The notes below the pieces were generated by a model that did no database searches, had not been told where the DNA came from, and worked only from the letters and a program-made list of their open reading frames with translations. A DNA stretch of 64,000 bases from a bacterium SCSIO 12827 (GTDB lineage: Bacteria; Pseudomonadota; Alphaproteobacteria; Rhodospirillales; Casp-alpha2), in NCBI GenBank assembly GCA_024397995.1, contig CP073746.1:124001-188000 (forward strand), given 5' to 3'. Shown one piece after another: positions 55,943 through 64,000 of the stretch. The first letter of the stretch is position 1. Each line of letters starts with the position of its first letter. A program made the position numbers and the translations under genes.

Positions 55943-57781
55943 ATGGACGATATGGACGCAACCCGGGACCACCCCGCACCCGCCGCTTCCGGCGGGGGTG
56001 ACGCCGCCCCCGACCAGGCGGCCTATCAGGTTCTCGCGCGCAAATACCGGCCGACCGACTTCACCAGCCTGATCGGCCAGGAAGCGATGGTCCGCACCCT
56101 GACCAACGCCATCGCCGCGGGCCGCCTCGCCCATGCCTTCGTGCTGACCGGGGTGCGCGGTGTCGGCAAGACGACGACCGCCCGCATCATCGCCCGCGCG
56201 CTGAACTGCATCGGCCCCGACGGCACCGGCGGGCCGACGGTGGAACCCTGCGGCGTCTGCGCCAACTGCAAGGCGATCGCCCAGGATCGCCACGTCGACG
56301 TCATGGAAATGGATGCCGCGTCCCGCACCGGCGTCGACGACATCCGCGAAATTATCGACGGCGTGCGCTACCGGCCGACCTCGGCCCGGTTCAAGATCTA
56401 CATCATCGATGAAGTTCACATGCTGTCGAAGAACGCCTTCAACGCCCTGTTGAAGACGCTGGAAGAACCGCCCGAACATGTGAAGTTCATCTTTGCGACC
56501 ACGGAAATCCGCAAGGTGCCGGTGACGGTGCTGTCGCGCTGCCAGCGGTTTGACTTGCGCCGCATCGAGGTGCAGCGCCTGGCCGATCACTTCAAGGGCA
56601 TCTGCGAAAAGGAAGGGGCGGAAATTTCCGAAGCCGCCCTGCATCTGATCGCCCGCGCCGCTGACGGTTCCGTGCGTGACGGTCTGTCGATCCTTGATCA
56701 GGCCATCGCCATGACCGAAGGGGCGATCGGCGAGGATCTGGTGCGCGACATGCTGGGCCTGGCCGACCGCTCGCAAGGCTTCGACCTTCTGGAAAAGACG
56801 CTCCAGGGCGACACGCCGGGTGCCCTCAACCAACTGGCATCCATGTATCAGGACGGCGCCGATCCGGCGGCGGTGTTGAACGACCTTCTGGAAATCGTTC
56901 ACTTCCTGACCCGCGCCAAGCTGGTGGCGGAAACGCTGTCCGACCCCGCCGTGCCCGAGATCGAGCGCGTGCGCGGCAAGGACCTGTCCGAACGCCTCGG
57001 CATGGGCGCCCTGGCCCGCGCCTGGCAGATGCTGTTGAAGGGCGTGGGGGAAGTGCAGCACGCGCCCAACGCCATCCAGGCGACGGAAATGATCATCGTG
57101 CGGCTGGCCCATGCGGCCAACATGCCGACCCCCGAGGAAGCGATCCGCCGGCTGACCGACGAGGGTGTCGCCGCCCCGGCGCCCGCCACGTCCGCACCGC
57201 AGGCTTCCGCCCCGCAAGCGCCGGCACCGCAGGCCACGGCGCCACAGGGACCGGCGCCGTCACCGGCTTCGGCACCACCTGCCGGCGGCGGCACGGCCCG
57301 CGCCCTGGCGCAGCCCGAACCCGATTACGACGACGTCCCCGATTACGACGGGGAACCGGATTACGATCCGGCCCCCACGTCGGAGGCGGACAACGCCCCC
57401 CTGCAGGCGCGCATCAACACCTTCACCGATTTGGTGGCGCTCGCCGGGCAACTGAAAGAAGGTATCCTGCAATCTCACATGATGGCCCAGGTGCATCTGG
57501 TGACGTTCGAGCCGGGCCGCATGGAATTCCGCCCGGGCCCGGGGGCGCCCGACAACCTGGCGGGCGATCTGGGCCGGTTTCTGAAATCCGTCACCGGCGA
57601 GCGTTGGATGGTCACCGTGTCCAACGAAACGGGCCAGCCGACCCTGGCCGAACAGCGGGCCAAGGCCCAGGCGGCGGAAAAGGACGAGGTGTCCCAGCAT
57701 CCCCTGGTCAAGGCGGTGATGGAGGCTTTCCCGGGGGCGGCGATTTCCGACGTCCGGCATCCGGACGGCGACGACGCCTGA
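55943..57781 (+). CDS. dnaX: DNA polymerase III subunits gamma/tau
   Basis: A 612-residue clamp-loader ATPase. Walker A is GVRGVGKTT at 70-78, the zinc-binding Cys are C89, C103, C106 and C109, Walker B is IIDEVHML, the SRC motif VLSRCQRF. Domain III reaches to about 410. A Pro/Ala/Gln linker and an acidic PDYD-repeat stretch follow, then the tau C-terminal domain (about 490-600). I chose the ATG at 55943; a second Met is 3 codons on, and the frame is open to 55889. No ribosomal frameshift signal was recognised. Confidence 0.96.
   Translation: MDDMDATRDHPAPAASGGGDAAPDQAAYQVLARKYRPTDFTSLIGQEAMVRTLTNAIAAGRLAHAFVLTGVRGVGKTTTARIIARALNCIGPDGTGGPTVEPCGVCANCKAIAQDRHVDVMEMDAASRTGVDDIREIIDGVRYRPTSARFKIYIIDEVHMLSKNAFNALLKTLEEPPEHVKFIFATTEIRKVPVTVLSRCQRFDLRRIEVQRLADHFKGICEKEGAEISEAALHLIARAADGSVRDGLSILDQAIAMTEGAIGEDLVRDMLGLADRSQGFDLLEKTLQGDTPGALNQLASMYQDGADPAAVLNDLLEIVHFLTRAKLVAETLSDPAVPEIERVRGKDLSERLGMGALARAWQMLLKGVGEVQHAPNAIQATEMIIVRLAHAANMPTPEEAIRRLTDEGVAAPAPATSAPQASAPQAPAPQATAPQGPAPSPASAPPAGGGTARALAQPEPDYDDVPDYDGEPDYDPAPTSEADNAPLQARINTFTDLVALAGQLKEGILQSHMMAQVHLVTFEPGRMEFRPGPGAPDNLAGDLGRFLKSVTGERWMVTVSNETGQPTLAEQRAKAQAAEKDEVSQHPLVKAVMEAFPGAAISDVRHPDGDDA
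57172..57380 (+). repeat. Low-complexity linker repeats inside dnaX
   Basis: The encoded linker has repeated APQ units (57172-57300), then three PDYD units within 57319-57369. Such linkers tether domain III to the tau tail. Repeat number is likely to vary between strains. Confidence 0.7.
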
Positions 57782-57790
57782 ACCTCGGGC

Positions 57791-58627
57791 CTAATCCATC
57801 AGAAACTTATTGCCCGATGCCTCGCCCCAGGCCTCGATGAACTTGCGCAAGTGCGGGCGGGCTTCGCCCTCGGCGTCGACCAATGAGATCACGTCGGCCA
57901 AGGCCTTGTTGAGCGCCTCCGTCGACAGCACGCCGCGATGGTGCTGCCAGCGCAGGTAGACCAGATAGGTGTTCAGCACGTCGGTCTCGCAGTAATCGCG
58001 GATTTCGGCGACCCGCCCGTCATCGAACATCGGTGCGACCTGCGATCCGTCGACCCCGAACTTGCCGGGCAAGCCCAGGATCGAACAGACCTCGTTCAGC
58101 TTGATCCGTGCCGACGCCCCGAAATCCGACAAGGCCTCGATCAGATCGCAGTGCCAGTCGAGGGCGTAGCGCGCCGTGTAGTTTTCCCATTTGTTCGATG
58201 TGTCGTGCAGCAGCGGGGCCTGCACGCCATGGGCCATGGCGCGGTATTTAAGGACCGGCAGGTCGAAGCCACGGCCGTTGAAGCTGACCAACCGGGGGCG
58301 GATGCGCTCGAAATAGCCGAAGAAGCCTTGCAGCAGTTTCTTTTCGCCGAAGCTCGCCTCGCCGCCGGAACGCAGTTCCTTCAGGTGATAGATCTCGCCG
58401 CCGCTCGGCGTGTGTTCGATCTCGGCCTCCAGGAAGCTGATGGCGACCACGCGATGGAACGGCTGGCGGTGGAAATCGTTGCGCCCGTCGGTGATTTCCA
58501 GGTGATAGCGCGACAGCTCGTCGCGCCGGGCCTGGATGTCCGGATCATCGAAGCCGGTCAGCGCCGGCACGGCATCCGTGTCGGGGACGGTTTCGATGTC
58601 GAAGACGAAGAGGTTTCTATGCTGCAT
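57791..58627 (-). CDS. Predicted 3'-5' exonuclease, PolB-exonuclease-like
   Basis: A 278-residue DnaQ-fold nuclease. The metal-site residues are in LFVFDIETVPD (Exo I), LVSFNGRGFDLPVL (Exo II) and IRDYCETDVLNTYLVYLR (Exo III). This matches the family described as related to the exonuclease domain of DNA polymerase B. Its biological role is not established. It lies antisense between dnaX and ybaB; its start is divergent from ybaB and its stop is 9 bases from the dnaX stop. Confidence 0.9.
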   Translation of the reverse strand: MQHRNLFVFDIETVPDTDAVPALTGFDDPDIQARRDELSRYHLEITDGRNDFHRQPFHRVVAISFLEAEIEHTPSGGEIYHLKELRSGGEASFGEKKLLQGFFGYFERIRPRLVSFNGRGFDLPVLKYRAMAHGVQAPLLHDTSNKWENYTARYALDWHCDLIEALSDFGASARIKLNEVCSILGLPGKFGVDGSQVAPMFDDGRVAEIRDYCETDVLNTYLVYLRWQHHRGVLSTEALNKALADVISLVDAEGEARPHLRKFIEAWGEASGNKFLMD

Positions 58628-58687
58628 GACGACTGTTATACACTGGCCAACCCATCCCCGGCACCCATTGAGAAGCGGACGCGACCC

Positions 58688-59017
58688 ATGAAGAACCTCG
58701 GCAAGATGATGCAGCAGGCCCAGGAAATCCAGGCCAAGATGGCCAATATGCAGGAAGAACTGGCGGCGCTTGAGGTCACGGGCGCATCGGGTGCGGGCAT
58801 GGTCGAGGTGACCCTGAACGGCAAGGGCGAGGCCCGGGGCGTCAAGATCGACCCGTCCCTGCTGTCCGGTGCCGACACGGATGTCGAGGTTCTGGAAGAC
58901 CTCATCACCGCCGCCATCAACGACGCCAAGGGCAAGGCGGAGCGCGAAATGCAGGCCCGCATGCAGGACCTGACCGGCGGCCTCGGCCTGCCGCCCGGCT
59001 TCAAGCTGCCGTTCTGA
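58688..59017 (+). CDS. ybaB: Nucleoid-associated protein YbaB/EbfC
   Basis: A 109-residue DNA-binding protein with the family start MKNLGKMMQQAQEIQAKMA, the central GxGxVEVTLNGKGEARGVKIDPSLL and the C-terminal GLGLPPGF. It works as a dimer and usually sits between dnaX and recR, as here. The promoter must lie in the 60 bases to the divergent exonuclease gene or further inside it. Confidence 0.96.
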   Translation: MKNLGKMMQQAQEIQAKMANMQEELAALEVTGASGAGMVEVTLNGKGEARGVKIDPSLLSGADTDVEVLEDLITAAINDAKGKAEREMQARMQDLTGGLGLPPGFKLPF

Positions 59018-59034
59018 TCGCCTGACCGTTCGGC

Positions 59035-59634
59035 ATGGTCACCTCCGACATTGATCGCCTGATCACCCTGCTGGCCAAGCTGCCGGGCCTGGGCCCGCGC
59101 TCGGCCCGCCGCGCCGTTCTGCACCTGATGAAGCGGCCGGACAGTCTGATGGAGCCCATGGCCCGGGCGCTGGACGCGGCGGCGACCAACATCAAGACCT
59201 GTTCGATCTGCGGCAATCTGGACACCCGCGACCCTTGCGAAATCTGCACGGATGACCGCCGCGACGGCGCGCAGATCTGCGTGGTCGAAGACGTGGCCGA
59301 CCTTTGGGCGCTGGAACGCACGGCCGGGTTCAAGGGCCATTACCATGTGCTGGGCGGCACGCTCTCGGCCCTCGACGGCGTGACGCCCGAGGACCTGCGC
59401 ATTCCAGGCCTCTGTTCGCGCATTCAGGCGGGCGGGGTGAAAGAGGTCATCCTGGCGACCAACGCCACCGTCGACGGCCAGACCACGGCCCATTACATCG
59501 CCGACCGCGTCGCGGGATTGGGCAAGGATGTCGTGGTCTCGGGCCTGGCTCACGGCGTGCCCGTGGGCGGCGAACTGGATTACCTGGACGACGGCACCCT
59601 GACCGCCGCCATGAAGGCGCGGCGGCCGCTTTAA
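59035..59634 (+). CDS. recR: Recombination protein RecR
   Basis: A 199-residue RecFOR-pathway protein with the helix-hairpin-helix [15 protein letters not shown], the zinc finger [16 protein letters not shown] and the Toprim domain ([43 protein letters not shown]). It loads RecA at gaps together with RecO. It starts 17 bases after ybaB. Confidence 0.97.
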   Translation: MVTSDIDRLITLLAKLPGLGPRSARRAVLHLMKRPDSLMEPMARALDAAATNIKTCSICGNLDTRDPCEICTDDRRDGAQICVVEDVADLWALERTAGFKGHYHVLGGTLSALDGVTPEDLRIPGLCSRIQAGGVKEVILATNATVDGQTTAHYIADRVAGLGKDVVVSGLAHGVPVGGELDYLDDGTLTAAMKARRPL

Positions 59635-59644
59635 CCGCAGGTGA

Positions 59645-60766
59645 TCAATCGTCCCGGCCGAGCACGCGCAGGTTGGGCGCGGTTGCCGGCGGCAGGTCTT
59701 CGGCCGGGGTTTCATCGGACAATTGCAGGTCCTCGATCTTTTCGCCCCGCTTGGTGATCTTGTCGGTCGAAATGCGGATATCGCGGATGTCCTTGGTCGC
59801 CTGATCGAAATGGGTCTGCAGCTTGCCGACCCGGTCGTCGAGGCGGCCGACGTCCTCCATCATCCTCTGGACCTCGGCCTGGATCACATGGGCCTGCTCG
59901 CGCATACGGGAATCCTTCAGGATCGCGCGCACGGTGTTGAGGGTCGCCATCAGCGTGGTCGGCGAGACGATCCACACCCGTCGGCGGTAGCTTTCCTCGA
60001 CCACGTTGACGAAGTTGGCGTGCAGTTCCGCATAGACCGCTTCCGACGGCAGGAACATCAGCGCCGATTCCGCCGTCTCTCCGGGCACGATGTATTTTTC
60101 AGAAATCGCCACCACATGGGCCTTCACGTCCTGGGCGAAGCGGCGCCCGGCGGCGGTTCGCGCGGCCTCGTCCGAACCGGCGTCGCGCAGGGCCTGATAG
60201 CTTTCCAGCGGGAACTTGGCGTCGATCACGATGGAGCCCGGCGGGTTGGGAAGCTTCAGCAAACAGTCCGCCCGCTTGCCGTTGTTCAGGGTGACCTGGA
60301 ATTCATAGGCCGAGGGCGGCAGGGTCGCGGTCACCAGGTCGTTCAGCTGGATTTCGCCGAACGCACCGCGTGCCTGCTTGTTGGAGAGAATATCCTGCAG
60401 GCCGACCATCTGCTGCGACAGGTCGGTCAGGTTTTTCTGCGCGGTGTCGATGACGGCGAGGCGTTCGTACAGCGTCTTCAGCGACTGGCCCGTGCGCTCC
60501 GACTGCTGATGCAGGCTGTCGCCCAGTCGTTTGCCGAGCCCGTCCAGGCGGTCGTTCACGGTCATCTGCGATTGCTGCAGGGCGCCCGACAGTTCGGACT
60601 GCTGGCGGGCGAGCGCCTCGGCCATTTCCGTGATGCGGGCCATCTGGTCCAGGTTTTCCCGCCGCGCGCGCTGGGTCACGGCATAAACCACGGCGATCAG
60701 CGCCGCCAGCAGGGCAAGCCCGATGCCGAGGACCGCGCCCGTGTTGTCCAAAAAGGTCACATCCAT
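59645..60766 (-). CDS. rmuC: DNA recombination protein RmuC family
   Basis: A 373-residue protein with an N-terminal membrane helix (about 10-30), a long coiled coil (about 35-130) and the RmuC nuclease-like domain with LSNKQARGAFGEIQL, IDAKFPLESY and FLPSEAVYAEL. RmuC limits inversions at short repeats in E. coli. The ATG at 60766 begins just before the membrane helix; the frame is open to 61243 but those codons overlap the signal peptide of the divergent gene. Confidence 0.93.
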   Translation of the reverse strand: MDVTFLDNTGAVLGIGLALLAALIAVVYAVTQRARRENLDQMARITEMAEALARQQSELSGALQQSQMTVNDRLDGLGKRLGDSLHQQSERTGQSLKTLYERLAVIDTAQKNLTDLSQQMVGLQDILSNKQARGAFGEIQLNDLVTATLPPSAYEFQVTLNNGKRADCLLKLPNPPGSIVIDAKFPLESYQALRDAGSDEAARTAAGRRFAQDVKAHVVAISEKYIVPGETAESALMFLPSEAVYAELHANFVNVVEESYRRRVWIVSPTTLMATLNTVRAILKDSRMREQAHVIQAEVQRMMEDVGRLDDRVGKLQTHFDQATKDIRDIRISTDKITKRGEKIEDLQLSDETPAEDLPPATAPNLRVLGRDD

Positions 60767-60875
60767 GACGTGTCGCTGCCTTGTTTCCGGCGAAATTAAG
60801 GGCCAAGCTTGACGCAATCGGGACGGGAAAACAAATAGGGAACCCGTCCCCCCGCCCGATCCCAAGGAGACCGCC

Positions 60876-62306
60876 ATGTCCCGCCTGTCCCGCCGCCCCC
60901 GTATCCTGGCCGCCGCCGCCCTGGCCCTGCCGGTCCTGGTTCTGCCGATTCGCGGCCATGCCCAGGCCCCGGCGCCTGCCCCCGACCGGGTGGTCACCGT
61001 GTTCACGGGCGGCTTCGGCCAGGTCTGGGAACGCCGGGCCCTGACGCCGCAGGCCGGGCCGCGCGATATCGTGCTCGACGGCATCAGCCACCGCACCCTG
61101 GCGGAAAGCCTGCGCCTGGCCGGTGACGACGGCGACGTTACGGTGCATTCCTTGTCCCTGTCGCGCAATCTGCTGACCCCGCGCGCGCTGCTTGAACGCT
61201 TCCTCGGTAAGGAGGTCGGCGTGGTCAAGGTGCATCCGACCACGGGCGAGGAGCGGGTCGAAAAAGCGACGGTGCTGTCCGTTCAGAACGGCGTTGTCCT
61301 GCGCATGGGCGGGCGGATCGAGACCGGTATGCCGGGACGGCTGGTGTTCCCCGACGATCTCGGCGGCCTGTCGGCGCGGCCCGTCCTGACGGCCCGCATC
61401 AATGCCGGTGCGGCGGCGCGCGGTCTGACCCTGACCTACATCACCGAGGGCCTGTCCTGGTCCACGGATTACACGGCGGTCGTGGCGCCGGACGGCGGGC
61501 GGGTCAGTTTGACCGGTTGGGCGTCGGTGCAGAACGATACCGGCGTCGCCATGGACGCGGCCCGCCTGCGCCTGGTCGCGGGCGAGGTCAACCGTGCGAT
61601 GGGGGGACAACCCATGGCCAAGGCCCCCCGCATGATGATGGCCGAAGCACGTGGGGCGGCCGCCGACGCGGCCCTGCCCGTGCGCGAGGCCCAGGGGGCG
61701 GTGCATGTCTATACTCTGGCGGGCGCGCAGACCCTGGCCTCCGGCGAGCGCAAGCAGGTGGCGTTGCTCGGCCCGGTCGAGGTGCCGGTGTCGGAAACGC
61801 TCCTGAGCCTGGGCCATCCGCAACTGTTCGGCCCGGCCCCGGGCGACACCACGCCGGACCATCCCCAGGTGCGGCTCAGCTTCGACAACAAATCCCTGGT
61901 CGCGGGCGGCCTGCCCCTGCCGGGCGGGGTGGTCCGCGCCTACCGTACGGCTTCCGACGGACAGCCCCTGTTCGCGGGATCGGACCGCATTTCCGACACG
62001 CCGGACGGCGGCCGGGTGATCGTCACCCTGGGCCGCGCCTTCGACGTCACGGTGAAGCGCGAACAGACGGCCTTCAAGCGCCTAGACGCCCAGGGCCGCA
62101 CCGTGGAGGCGGCGTTCAAGATCACGGTCGCCAACGGCCGCGCCAAACCGGCGCGGGTGCGCATCGCCGAGGTCCTGCCCGGCGACTGGACCATCGTTGA
62201 AAACTCCCTGGTCCATGAGCGGTCCGGCGACCGGGCGCGCTGGTTGGTCGAAGTGCCGGGCAAGGGAGAGTTGGTTTTGACCTATAAGGTGCGGGTGCTG
62301 CGCTAG
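60876..62306 (+). CDS. Exported DUF4139 domain protein
   Basis: A 476-residue protein with a signal peptide (Arg-rich start, hydrophobic 12-24, then GHAQA). The DUF4139 pattern is seen in LTLTYITEGLSWSTDYTAVV, GWASVQNDTGVAMDAARLRLVAGEVN and the closing ENSLVHERSGDRARWLVEVPGKGELVLTY segment. It should be periplasmic or outer-membrane linked, and the fold is beta-rich. Function unknown. AAGGAG lies in front of the ATG. Confidence 0.87.
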   Translation: MSRLSRRPRILAAAALALPVLVLPIRGHAQAPAPAPDRVVTVFTGGFGQVWERRALTPQAGPRDIVLDGISHRTLAESLRLAGDDGDVTVHSLSLSRNLLTPRALLERFLGKEVGVVKVHPTTGEERVEKATVLSVQNGVVLRMGGRIETGMPGRLVFPDDLGGLSARPVLTARINAGAAARGLTLTYITEGLSWSTDYTAVVAPDGGRVSLTGWASVQNDTGVAMDAARLRLVAGEVNRAMGGQPMAKAPRMMMAEARGAAADAALPVREAQGAVHVYTLAGAQTLASGERKQVALLGPVEVPVSETLLSLGHPQLFGPAPGDTTPDHPQVRLSFDNKSLVAGGLPLPGGVVRAYRTASDGQPLFAGSDRISDTPDGGRVIVTLGRAFDVTVKREQTAFKRLDAQGRTVEAAFKITVANGRAKPARVRIAEVLPGDWTIVENSLVHERSGDRARWLVEVPGKGELVLTYKVRVLR

Positions 62307-62316
62307 CCCCTGTGCC

Positions 62317-63573
62317 TTAGCCTAGAATCCCCGCCATCGCCCCGGTCAGGCAGGTCGATAGCGTGCCCGACACCATGGTCATGGGCGCCAAGCGCACGAT
62401 CTCGGCCCGCCGTTCCGGGGCCATGGCGACCAGGCCGCCGATCATGATGCCGAGAGACCCGAAATTGGCGAAGCCCGATAGGGCGTAGGCCATGATCATG
62501 CGCGTGCGGTCGGACAAGACCTCCGGCCCTATTCTGGCCATTTCCAGATAGGCCAGAAATTCGTTCAACACGGTCTTGATGCCCATCAGGCTGCCGGCCT
62601 GGGGGGCTTCGGCCCAGGGCACGCCCATCAGCCAGACCACCGGCGCCATGACCCAGCCGAGCAATCGTTGCAGGGTGAGCGGCGCCGCGCCGACGTCCGG
62701 GATCAGGCCGAGCGCCAGGTTGACCAGGCTGACCAGGGCCACCAGCACGATGATCATGGCGGTGATGTTGATCAGCAACTGCACGCCCTCGCCGGTGCCC
62801 CGGGTGATCGCCTCCATGGCGCCGTGGTCGGGTGAGGGGTCGAGGGGCGCCGTATCGGCCGCGCCCTCGGGGGCCGGCATCATCAGCCGGGCGATCACCA
62901 CGGCGGCCGAGGCGTTCATCAGCGATGCCGTCAACAGATGGCCGGCCGGGTCGGGCAGCACGTCCTTCAGAATGGTGGCGTAGAGCACCAGCACCGTGCC
63001 CGCGATGGTCGCCATGCCCGCCGTCATGACCAGGAACAAATCGGCTGGGGCCAGCCGCTTGAGATAGGGGCGGATCAGCAGGGGGGCTTCGACCATGCCG
63101 ACGAACACGTTGGCCGCCGTCGCCACCCCGGCGGCACCGCTCAGCCCCAGGGTACGATTGAGCGCCCAGGCGAAACCACGCACCACGGCGGGCAGAATCC
63201 GCCAATAGAACAGCAGGGCCGAGAGCGCGCTGATGACCAGCACAAGAGGCAGGGCCTGGAACGCCAGGATGAAGCTGGCGCCCGGAAAGCTTTCCGTGAA
63301 CGGCAGGGCGCCGCCACCGACATAGCCGAACACCACCTTGGTTCCGTCAAGGGTCGCGTCATGCAGCGCCAGCACGGCCCGATTGGCGGCCAGAAACAGG
63401 GCCTTGGCGGGCGGAAAATTGAGCAGCACCAGGGCGATCGCCGCCTGCAGGGCCAGCCCGCCCAGGACGATGCGCAGCGGAAAGGCCCGTTTGAACCCCC
63501 CGTGCCACAATCCCCCGATACCCCAGGCCAAGGCGACGAAGCCGGCCAGACCGATGATGCTCTGCCAAATCAT
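62317..63573 (-). CDS. Concentrative nucleoside transporter (CNT/NupC family)
   Basis: A 418-residue transporter with about ten hydrophobic helices. Family features are VLRSDRTRMI-like VLSDRTRMIMAYALSGFANFGSLGIMIGGL near the C-terminus, and GMVEAPLLIRPYL with MTAGMATIAGTVLVLYA in the middle. It imports nucleosides with protons or sodium. I chose the ATG at 63573, directly before the first helix; an ATG at 63654 would add 27 residues and has no better ribosome site. Confidence 0.92.
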   Translation of the reverse strand: MIWQSIIGLAGFVALAWGIGGLWHGGFKRAFPLRIVLGGLALQAAIALVLLNFPPAKALFLAANRAVLALHDATLDGTKVVFGYVGGGALPFTESFPGASFILAFQALPLVLVISALSALLFYWRILPAVVRGFAWALNRTLGLSGAAGVATAANVFVGMVEAPLLIRPYLKRLAPADLFLVMTAGMATIAGTVLVLYATILKDVLPDPAGHLLTASLMNASAAVVIARLMMPAPEGAADTAPLDPSPDHGAMEAITRGTGEGVQLLINITAMIIVLVALVSLVNLALGLIPDVGAAPLTLQRLLGWVMAPVVWLMGVPWAEAPQAGSLMGIKTVLNEFLAYLEMARIGPEVLSDRTRMIMAYALSGFANFGSLGIMIGGLVAMAPERRAEIVRLAPMTMVSGTLSTCLTGAMAGILG

Positions 63574-63701
63574 TGCGGGGTTGAGAGTAGCCGCATCGCC
63601 GGCCAGGGCAAGCGAGAATGGCGCTAAGCCTTGACCATTGCCGCCCAAGGCCATATCTGGGGGGAATTCCCCGTTCCAGAGGCTTGGGTTAAACTGCCGT
63701 C

Positions 63702-64000
63702 ATGTCCGTGCTTGAAATCATCGTTGCCCCCGATCCGCGCCTGAAGCGCCGGGCCGAATCCGTCGACAAGGTCGATGACGAGGTGCGCAAGATCATGGAC
63801 GACATGCTCGACACCATGTACGCCGCCAACGGCATCGGCCTCGCGGGGCCGCAGGTCGGGGTTCTGAAACGCATCATCGTGGTCGATGTGGCGCGCGACG
63901 GCGACGACCGTCAGCCGATGCAGATGGCCAATCCGGAAGTAATCTGGGAAAGCGAGGACGAGCGCAGCTATGAAGAAGGCTGCCTGTCCTTGCCCGAACA
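63702..64000 (+). CDS. def: Peptide deformylase (5' part, cut by the window edge)
   Basis: It removes the formyl group from new proteins. The visible 99 residues hold motif 1 GIGLAGPQVG, where the usual second Ala is Gly, and motif 2 EGCLSLPE with the metal-binding Cys. The HEXDH motif lies beyond the edge. The ATG at 63702 is preceded by no strong ribosome site. It is divergent from the nucleoside transporter gene. Confidence 0.92.
   Translation, partial: MSVLEIIVAPDPRLKRRAESVDKVDDEVRKIMDDMLDTMYAANGIGLAGPQVGVLKRIIVVDVARDGDDRQPMQMANPEVIWESEDERSYEEGCLSLPE

Overview
This 64 kb window is a GC-rich piece of a bacterial chromosome. Gene content and order point to an alphaproteobacterium, and I infer a Rhodospirillales-like lineage. 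The main reason is the classical alphaproteobacterial chain pckA / chvI-chvG / hprK-rapZ-EIIA-HPr-EI / ahcY / tsaE-amgK-murU-addB-addA-trxA, here opened up by several inserted genes. The second reason is the ffs-dnaX-ybaB-recR cluster. Genes are densely packed, often with 4-base ATGA or GTGA overlaps, and GTG and TTG starts are common. I see no tRNA, rRNA, CRISPR array, insertion sequence or prophage.

Layout: 1-2181 holds the tail of an upstream gene, a short CDF metal transporter, a cupin, gloB and trxA. 2376-11088 is one tightly coupled minus-strand operon (tsaE, amgK, murU, addB, addA) joining tRNA t6A modification, peptidoglycan sugar recycling and double-strand break repair. 11205-13278 holds a ferredoxin-NADP reductase, a diheme cytochrome c and hspQ. 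13385-16535 holds a multi-PAS membrane protein without a kinase domain, and ahcY. 16835-19315 holds a haloacid dehalogenase-type HAD protein, an alpha/beta hydrolase and a low-GC membrane protein. 19312-23286 is a regulatory phosphotransferase operon with no sugar-transporting EIIB or EIIC in view. 23517-25254 carries an atypical SDR protein and a methyltransferase. 25251-27711 is the ChvG/ChvI two-component system.

27916-31935: a promoter, a cobalamin riboswitch and a possible terminator precede cbtB-cbtA (predicted cobalt transport). A HugZ-like protein and pckA with a clear terminator follow. 31962-34623: a consensus-like promoter with a Fur-box-like palindrome in its spacer drives an unknown gene, which runs head-on into a DUF423 / hydroxyisobutyrate dehydrogenase-like / class I amidotransferase operon. 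34713-35929 has two PAS-only paralogues. 35943-42017 is gltB-gltD (glutamate synthase).

42237-55640: uppP, the yejABEF oligopeptide transporter with a coupled hydroxyacid dehydrogenase, a HisN-type phosphatase, a membrane-anchored cytochrome c, pheA, a DUF983 protein, a cupin, an orphan histidine kinase and nudC. 55726-59634 is the SRP RNA-dnaX-ybaB-recR cluster with an exonuclease gene in antisense inside it. 59645-64000 holds rmuC, a DUF4139 protein, a nucleoside transporter and the start of a peptide deformylase gene. Most of the window is housekeeping; the less explained parts are the Fur-box gene, the kinase-less PAS protein, the SDR lacking its catalytic residues and the low-GC gene coupled to EI. 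All functional calls come from motif and family recognition by eye; no search was run.
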